Source of the DNA: Actinosynnema sp. ALI-1.44
GTDB taxonomy: Bacteria > Actinomycetota > Actinomycetes > Mycobacteriales > Pseudonocardiaceae
Reading direction: 5' to 3'
Assembly: GCF_001984155.1 (NCBI RefSeq)
Contig: NZ_MTQO01000052.1
Coordinates: 682,001-746,000, forward strand
Length of the DNA stretch: 64,000 nt
In this document: piece by piece, positions 59,734-64,000 of the stretch
How the letters are laid out: each line of letters begins with the position of its first letter
How positions within the stretch are numbered: position 1 is the first letter of the stretch
Notes under the pieces: model-generated
What the model saw: the letters and a program-made list of their open reading frames with translations, nothing else
The model's database searches: none
What the model was told of the DNA's origin: nothing
Position numbers and translations under genes: made by a program

Positions 59734-60837
59734 ATGACCAAGACAAAAGAGATCACGGAGACCCCGATCGGGCAGCTGCCCGTTTCGACGTCCCTCGAGT
59801 TATGCCTACGGACGGTGCATTCCCGACTGTCACCGTGTTTCGCCAGAGCCGAGCCGCGGATGCGCGCGCTGAACTACATGTTCGGGCTGGCGAACATCGT
59901 CAAGAAGCCGTCTGTCGGGCGGCGCAACATAGCCACCTACGAATCGGAATACCGCGCCGACGGCGCACAACGCCTGCTCACCACCGCGCGATGGGACGAC
60001 GGGGAAGTCCGCCGCAAACTGCGTGAGATGGCCAGGGCGGCCGCGGCGGCGGGCGGCGACTTCTACGTCACCGAGGCGACCTTCGCCAAGAAGGGCAACC
60101 GCGCCGTGGCGGTGGACCTGCAGTTCTCCACGGAGAACGGCCGGGCGCAGAACTGCCAGAACGCGGTCGCCCTGCTGTACGTCGGTCCGGACAGGAAGGT
60201 CTTCCTGCTGGACATCGACCTGTACCTGCCGCCGACGTGGTCGGAGAGCGAGCGCCTGCGCAAGCAGGGCAACATCCCGCCGGAGGTCAGGCACCGGTCC
60301 AAGTCGGCCATCGCGTCGGACATGATCCAGCGCGCGATCGCCGACCAGTTCCGGCCGAGGCGGATCTACCTGTCGCTCAACTGCCCGAACAAGCTGCGGT
60401 TGCTGATGCTGTTGCAGCAACAGCAGATCCCGCACCTGACGTGGCTGTCGTCGGCCGAACTCGGCCAGCTCGACGAGTCGGTCGAGCCGCGCCACCCGGG
60501 GGGTACGAGAACGGATCTCGTGCCACGGCAGATGCCCCGGCAACGACCGTCACCGATGACGGTCGCACTGACGCCGAGTCCGTCGTTGGCCACTGCCGGG
60601 AAACGCGGCAGCACCAGCTACTTCCGGGCGTGCATGCACCATCCCCTGTCCCCCAACGGAATGGGGCACGCCATGGCGGAGATGCACCACCTCGACCGGC
60701 GTTGGCGCGCGATCCGCACCCGATCCCAACTGGACCGCTACGAAGTACGCGGCTGGGTCGGCTGGCACAGGCACATGACGCTGGCGATGGCGGTCCAGTT
60801 CGCGAGCGAACTGACCGAGGAACCCGTGCCGGTCTAG
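59734..60837 (+). CDS. IS701-family transposase relative lacking catalytic aspartates
   Basis: A 367-residue intact frame. Its order of blocks follows IS701-type DDE transposases: FARAEPRMRALNYMFGLANI, GAQRLLTTARWDDGEVRRKL, KKGNRAVAVDLQFS, GRAQNCQNAVALLYV, LDIDLYLPPTWSESERLR and near the end YEVRGWVGWHRHMTLAMAVQ. The first catalytic Asp (DETG in active enzymes) is replaced by TEAT, and the second (GDEVYG region) is NCPNK. So it should not transpose. No terminal inverted repeats or target duplication were noticed beside it. Either a recently dead element that kept its frame or a domesticated DNA-binding protein. ATG at 59734 has a weak ribosome site. Confidence 0.75.
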   Translation: MTKTKEITETPIGQLPVSTSLELCLRTVHSRLSPCFARAEPRMRALNYMFGLANIVKKPSVGRRNIATYESEYRADGAQRLLTTARWDDGEVRRKLREMARAAAAAGGDFYVTEATFAKKGNRAVAVDLQFSTENGRAQNCQNAVALLYVGPDRKVFLLDIDLYLPPTWSESERLRKQGNIPPEVRHRSKSAIASDMIQRAIADQFRPRRIYLSLNCPNKLRLLMLLQQQQIPHLTWLSSAELGQLDESVEPRHPGGTRTDLVPRQMPRQRPSPMTVALTPSPSLATAGKRGSTSYFRACMHHPLSPNGMGHAMAEMHHLDRRWRAIRTRSQLDRYEVRGWVGWHRHMTLAMAVQFASELTEEPVPV

Positions 60838-60893
60838 AAGAACACCGCGCTCCGGGTGGATGACGCGGTCCTGGTGCGAATTCCCAACGGGGA

Positions 60894-61820
60894 TCAGACG
60901 GTCAGGACGACCTTGCCCTGGAGGTGGCCGTCGTCCAGCAGCCGGTGCGCGTCGGCGACGCGCTCGAACGGGAACGTCTCCTGCACGTGGATCCGGAGTT
61001 TGCCCTGGTCGACGAGTTCGACGAGTCGTCGCAGGGCGACCGGGTCGGGGTCGACCGCGATGCCGCTGAAGCGCGATCCGGCTGCCTCGGCCTTGGCGGC
61101 GAGCGCCGCGTCCTCCTCGGCGACCGCCGTCACCAGGTGGCCCCCTGGGCGGAGCACGTCGAGCGAGCGTTCGACGGTGTCGCCGCCGAGGGTGTCGAGC
61201 ACGACGTCAATGTCGCTGACCACCTCGGTGAAGTTGACCGCGGTGTAGTCGATCACCTCGTCGGCGCCGAGCGCCTCGACGAACTCCCGTTTGCGTCCGC
61301 TGGCGGTCGTGATCACGTGCGCGCCGAGTGCTTTCGCGATCTGGATCGCGACGTGGCCAACCCCGCCACCGCCGCCGTGGACCAGGACGCGGTCGCCGTC
61401 GGTCACGCCGCCGAGGTCCACGAGACCCTGCCAGGCTGTCAGTCCCACAACCGGCAACGCCGAAGCCTCGACGTGGGAGAGCGACGCGGGCTTGCGCGCC
61501 AGGTGCAACGCCGGCGCCGCCACGAACTCGGCGTACGCGTTGGCCGCCCGGGGGAACAGCGGCATTCCGAACACCTCGTCACCGGGCCGCAACCGCCACG
61601 TCTGCGCCTGTTCGACCACGCCGCTGATGTCCCAGCCGAGGACGAACGGCGGCTGGCCGAGCAGCGGGAACTCACCCGCGCGCAGGCGTGCCTCCAGGGG
61701 GTTCAGCCCGATCGCCTTGACACGGACGAGGACTTCGGTCGGCAGCGGCCGGGGTTCGGGTGCGTCCACAATGGTGAGTGCTTCGGGGCCGCCGACCGTC
61801 TGCTGGGTGATGACTCGCAT
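60894..61820 (-). CDS. Zinc-independent NADP(H) oxidoreductase (quinone-reductase-like MDR)
   Basis: A 308-residue medium-chain dehydrogenase/reductase. Nucleotide-binding motif GGGGGVGHVAIQIAKALGA followed by TTASGRKREFVEALGADEVIDY. It lacks the catalytic and structural zinc cysteines, as quinone oxidoreductases do. Substrate unknown. Divergent from an HxlR regulator across 50 bases, the usual arrangement in which HxlR controls a redox gene. Confidence 0.9.
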   Translation of the reverse strand: MRVITQQTVGGPEALTIVDAPEPRPLPTEVLVRVKAIGLNPLEARLRAGEFPLLGQPPFVLGWDISGVVEQAQTWRLRPGDEVFGMPLFPRAANAYAEFVAAPALHLARKPASLSHVEASALPVVGLTAWQGLVDLGGVTDGDRVLVHGGGGGVGHVAIQIAKALGAHVITTASGRKREFVEALGADEVIDYTAVNFTEVVSDIDVVLDTLGGDTVERSLDVLRPGGHLVTAVAEEDAALAAKAEAAGSRFSGIAVDPDPVALRRLVELVDQGKLRIHVQETFPFERVADAHRLLDDGHLQGKVVLTV

Positions 61821-61870
61821 GGGTCCCAGACTAGGTTTCCGACAGGAACCCGCAGGTACCCTTCGACGTC

Positions 61871-62233
61871 ATGAGCGAGTACGGTCCCGGCGGTCTGTTC
61901 CTCGCGGACTGCCCGGCGCGGATGGTGGTCGACCTGATCGCCGACAAGTGGACAGTGGTCGTGCTGGCCGGACTCAGCGAAGGCCCGGTGCGCCACGGCG
62001 CGCTGATCGAGATGATCGGCGGCGGCATCTCCCGCAAGGTGCTCACGCAGACGCTCCGGCGCCTCGAAGCACACGGCCTCGTCCGCCGAAACGCCTACGC
62101 CGAGGCGCCACCCCGAGTCGAGTACGAACTCACCCCGCTCGGGGCGACCCTGATCGATCCGATCCACACGCTGACCGAGTGGGCGAGGACGCACGGCGAA
62201 GAAGTCCTCGACGCGCTCGACTCAGCTTCGTGA
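61871..62233 (+). CDS. HxlR-family transcriptional regulator
   Basis: A 120-residue winged-helix regulator with the family core CPARMVVDLIADKWTVVVL, ISRKVLTQTLRRLEAHGLV and YELTPLGATL. Cys14 is the conserved N-terminal cysteine that senses aldehydes or oxidants in some members (HxlR, HypR, QorR). Divergent from the oxidoreductase and probably its regulator, as QorR is for a quinone oxidoreductase. Confidence 0.92.
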   Translation: MSEYGPGGLFLADCPARMVVDLIADKWTVVVLAGLSEGPVRHGALIEMIGGGISRKVLTQTLRRLEAHGLVRRNAYAEAPPRVEYELTPLGATLIDPIHTLTEWARTHGEEVLDALDSAS

Positions 62234-62254
62234 TCAGACTGTGCCGCCACCACG

Positions 62255-62274
62255 ACCGGTTGAAGAGAACCGGT
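62255..62274 (+). terminator. Possible hairpin after the HxlR gene
   Basis: Seven-base arms ACCGGTT / AACCGGT with a six-base loop, 21 bases after the stop. No U tract. Weak terminator candidate. Confidence 0.35.
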
Positions 62275-62325
62275 ACGGCATTGAGGCGTGGTTGAACGCC
62301 AAGGTGGCCGTGGTACCCGTCAGGT

Positions 62326-62958
62326 ATGGCTGACCACAAGAAGCTGGCGGCGAAGCTGCTGGACGTCGCGGGTGAGACCTACGCCGAGCAGGCAGGTATC
62401 CGACTGGCCGACAAACCGTCCCCGTTGTACCGGTTGCTTGTGCTCAGTGTGCTGCTGTCCACGCGCATCAAGGCCGACATCGCCGTCGCGGCCGCCGCCG
62501 AACTGGGCAAGGCGGGGATGAGGACACCGGAGAAGATGCGGGCAGCGACCTGGCAGCAACGAGTCGATGCTCTGGGACGAGCACACTATGTCCGCTACGA
62601 CGAGAGCACGGCCACCGCGCTCGGTGATGGCGCGCAGTTGCTGCTTGATGAGTACAAAGGGGACATGCGGGGTCTCCGGAAGGCCGCCGACGGCGACGCG
62701 GGCGCGTTGCACGGGCTGTTGCGGAAGTTTCCCAGGCTCGGACCCGTCGGGGCGGACATTTTCTGCCGTGAGGCACAAGGCGTGTGGCCCGAGCTGCGGC
62801 CGTACTTCGACCGCAAGACGCTCGACGGGGCCAAGCGCATCGGTCTGCCCGGCGACGCCTCGGCGCTGGCGAAGCTGGTCAAGGGCGACGACGTGGGCCG
62901 ACTCGCCGCGGCGCTCGTCCGTGTCAGCCTCGACAAGGAGGTGGCTCGCCGACTGTGA
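62326..62958 (+). CDS. HhH-GPD (endonuclease III-like) family protein
   Basis: A 210-residue helical protein resembling DNA glycosylases of the endonuclease III superfamily: LSVLLSTRIKADIAVAAAAEL in the N-terminal part and a helix-hairpin-helix FPRLGPVGADIFCREAQGVWPEL. In the hairpin, the place of the lyase lysine of EndoIII (GxGxKTA) is taken by Val/Gly, and the C-terminal iron-sulfur cysteines are absent. It may therefore be a monofunctional glycosylase using the Asp of PYFDRKTLDG, or a non-catalytic relative. Start ATG follows an AGGT-type site. Confidence 0.75.
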   Translation: MADHKKLAAKLLDVAGETYAEQAGIRLADKPSPLYRLLVLSVLLSTRIKADIAVAAAAELGKAGMRTPEKMRAATWQQRVDALGRAHYVRYDESTATALGDGAQLLLDEYKGDMRGLRKAADGDAGALHGLLRKFPRLGPVGADIFCREAQGVWPELRPYFDRKTLDGAKRIGLPGDASALAKLVKGDDVGRLAAALVRVSLDKEVARRL

Positions 62959-63075
62959 CCCTGCGCGCCAGCACAAGGGTTCGCGACACCGCGACGGCTC
63001 CCCGTTGATCACACGACAGATCGTGCCGTGCGCCGGTGGCAGCGCAAAGGGCTTTCATGTGGCACGATCGCGCTC

Positions 63076-63495
63076 GTGACCAGCAAGCCCGCCGACGCCC
63101 AGCGACTGGGTGACCTCGCGCGGCTCCGCCGTGTCCGCGACCGGATCGACCGGGACTACGCACAACCGCTGGACGTCGAAGCCCTCGCCCGCGGCGTGCA
63201 CATGTCGGCCGGGCACTTGAGCCGGGAGTTCCGACGCGCGTACGGCGAGTCACCGTACGGGTATCTGATGACCAGACGGATCGAGCGGGCCATGGCGCTG
63301 CTGCGCCGCGGCGACCTGAGCGTCACCGAGGTCTGTTTCGCGGTCGGCTGCTCGTCGCTGGGCACGTTCAGCACCCGCTTCACCGAACTCGTCGGCGTCC
63401 CGCCCAGTGTCTACCGGCGTGAGGCGCTCGCGACCGCTGGGATGCCGTCCTGCGTGGCCAAACAGGTCACCAGGCCGATCCGCAACCGCGCCTAG
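63076..63495 (+). CDS. Small AraC-family transcriptional regulator
   Basis: A 139-residue protein that is essentially only the AraC DNA-binding domain: two helix-turn-helix units (LDVEALARGVHMSAGHLSRE and SVTEVCFAVGCSSLGTFSTR) and a C-terminal GMPSCVAKQVTRPIRNR tail typical of this subgroup. No ligand-binding domain. GTG at 63076 is preferred; GTG at 63028 would add 16 non-conserved residues. The 3' part lies opposite the end of the convergent ABC gene. Confidence 0.88.
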   Translation: MTSKPADAQRLGDLARLRRVRDRIDRDYAQPLDVEALARGVHMSAGHLSREFRRAYGESPYGYLMTRRIERAMALLRRGDLSVTEVCFAVGCSSLGTFSTRFTELVGVPPSVYRREALATAGMPSCVAKQVTRPIRNRA

Positions 63496-64000
63496 CACGT
63501 GAACCTCGTCGGCGACCTCGTGCGCGACAGGACTGTGCGTCACCAGCAGCGTGGCACGGTCCCTCGTGGCGGAACGCAGATCGGCCAGCAGGGCCTGCGC
63601 CGTGTCGGCCTCCAGGCCCTCGGTGGGTTCGTCGAGCAGCAGGATCACCGGGTCGGCCAGCAACGCCCGCGCGAGCAGCAGCCGCTGGCGTTGCCCGCCC
63701 GACATCGACACCCCGCCCGAACCCGCGCGGGTGTCCCACCCGTCCGGCAGTGATTCGATCCAGTCGAGCAGCCGTGCCCGCCGGGCCGCGTCGGCCAGTT
63801 CGTCGCAAGTGGCGTCCGGTTTGGCGAGAGCCAGGTTGTCCCGGATGCTCGCGTCGAACACGTACGCGTCCTGTGTCACACCGGTGATCAAGGCGCGAAC
63901 GTCGTCGCCGGGGAGCGTCCTGAGTTCACGACCGCCGATCGTGACGCTGCCCTCGTAGTCCACGAACCGCATCAGCACCGCGAGCAAGGTCGACTTCCCC
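63250..64000 (-). CDS. CydC-like ABC transporter ATPase domain, 5' part outside window
   Basis: The frame is open to the window edge and enters at GKSTLLAVLMRF, the end of Walker A. Q-loop VTQDAYVFDASIRDNLALAKPDA, signature MSGGQRQRLLLARALLADP, Walker B ILLLDEPTEGLEAD and H-loop LLVTHSP follow. The LDEPTE pattern is typical of CydC, the heme/thiol exporter half needed for cytochrome bd. The permease part is outside. The frame runs on to 63250, about 245 bases into the antisense of the AraC gene; the last ~80 residues do not look like a CydC end, so the true stop or a frameshift may lie near 63490. Confidence 0.75.
   Translation of the reverse strand, partial: GKSTLLAVLMRFVDYEGSVTIGGRELRTLPGDDVRALITGVTQDAYVFDASIRDNLALAKPDATCDELADAARRARLLDWIESLPDGWDTRAGSGGVSMSGGQRQRLLLARALLADPVILLLDEPTEGLEADTAQALLADLRSATRDRATLLVTHSPVAHEVADEVHVLGAVADRPGDLFGHAGRHPSGRERLTPVDTGRDADEFGEAGAERAQRRAADRETDLGDAQVAAAQQRHGPLDPSGHQIPVR

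Noticed and set aside
59734-60837. Annotating a mobile element (active IS701 copy).
   Set aside because: Catalytic Asp residues are missing and no terminal inverted repeats or target duplications were seen.

Overview
The window is very GC-rich, densely packed, full of ATGA/GTGA start-stop overlaps, and carries DtxR/IdeR-type iron boxes and large NRPS genes. This fits an actinomycete; a Pseudonocardiales member (Amycolatopsis, Lentzea or Kibdelosporangium-like) is my inference from gene style only. No rRNA, tRNA or CRISPR array was seen.

Layout. (1) 1-5535, + strand: the 3' part of a respiratory nitrate reductase operon (narG partial, narH, narJ, narI) plus an HPP-family membrane protein that may move nitrite. 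(2) 5537-9751: an unrecognised protein, an arginase-family enzyme, a GlxA/AraC regulator and a PLP-dependent decarboxylase. (3) 9786-58130: a large iron-controlled catecholate siderophore locus. An operon on the - strand makes and activates 2,3-dihydroxybenzoate (dhbA, dhbC, dhbE, isochorismatase, separate aryl carrier protein). A second - strand operon holds two FecCD permeases, an ATPase, a binding lipoprotein and a heterodimeric ABC transporter. Divergent from it are a siderophore-interacting (ferric reductase) protein and a GT39-like membrane glycosyltransferase. After an insertion-like patch (regulator remnant, DUF222/HNH gene) comes the third - strand operon: aspartate decarboxylase panD, three NRPS genes (3259, 4501 and 1998 aa) and a Tat-exported multicopper oxidase, every junction overlapping.

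The assembly line reads DHB-ArCP in trans, then C-A-T, C-A(Ser)-T-E, C-T-E (no A domain) / C-A-T, C-A(beta-Ala)-T, C-A(Ser)-T, C-A-T-E / C-A(beta-Ala)-T, C-A-T. By-eye specificity codes give two serines and two beta-alanines. PanD, made from the same iron-controlled operon, would supply the beta-alanine. There is no thioesterase domain, no MbtH-like gene and no ornithine/lysine hydroxylase in the window. The combination of own PanD, an A-less C-T-E module, no TE and a translationally coupled phenol-oxidase-type multicopper oxidase is the most unusual system here.

(4) 58237-64000: an alpha/beta hydrolase, a long non-coding-looking stretch, an intact but catalytically dead IS701-like transposase relative, a zinc-less oxidoreductase with a divergent HxlR regulator, an HhH-GPD protein, a small AraC regulator and the 3' part of a CydC-like ABC gene that runs off the window.
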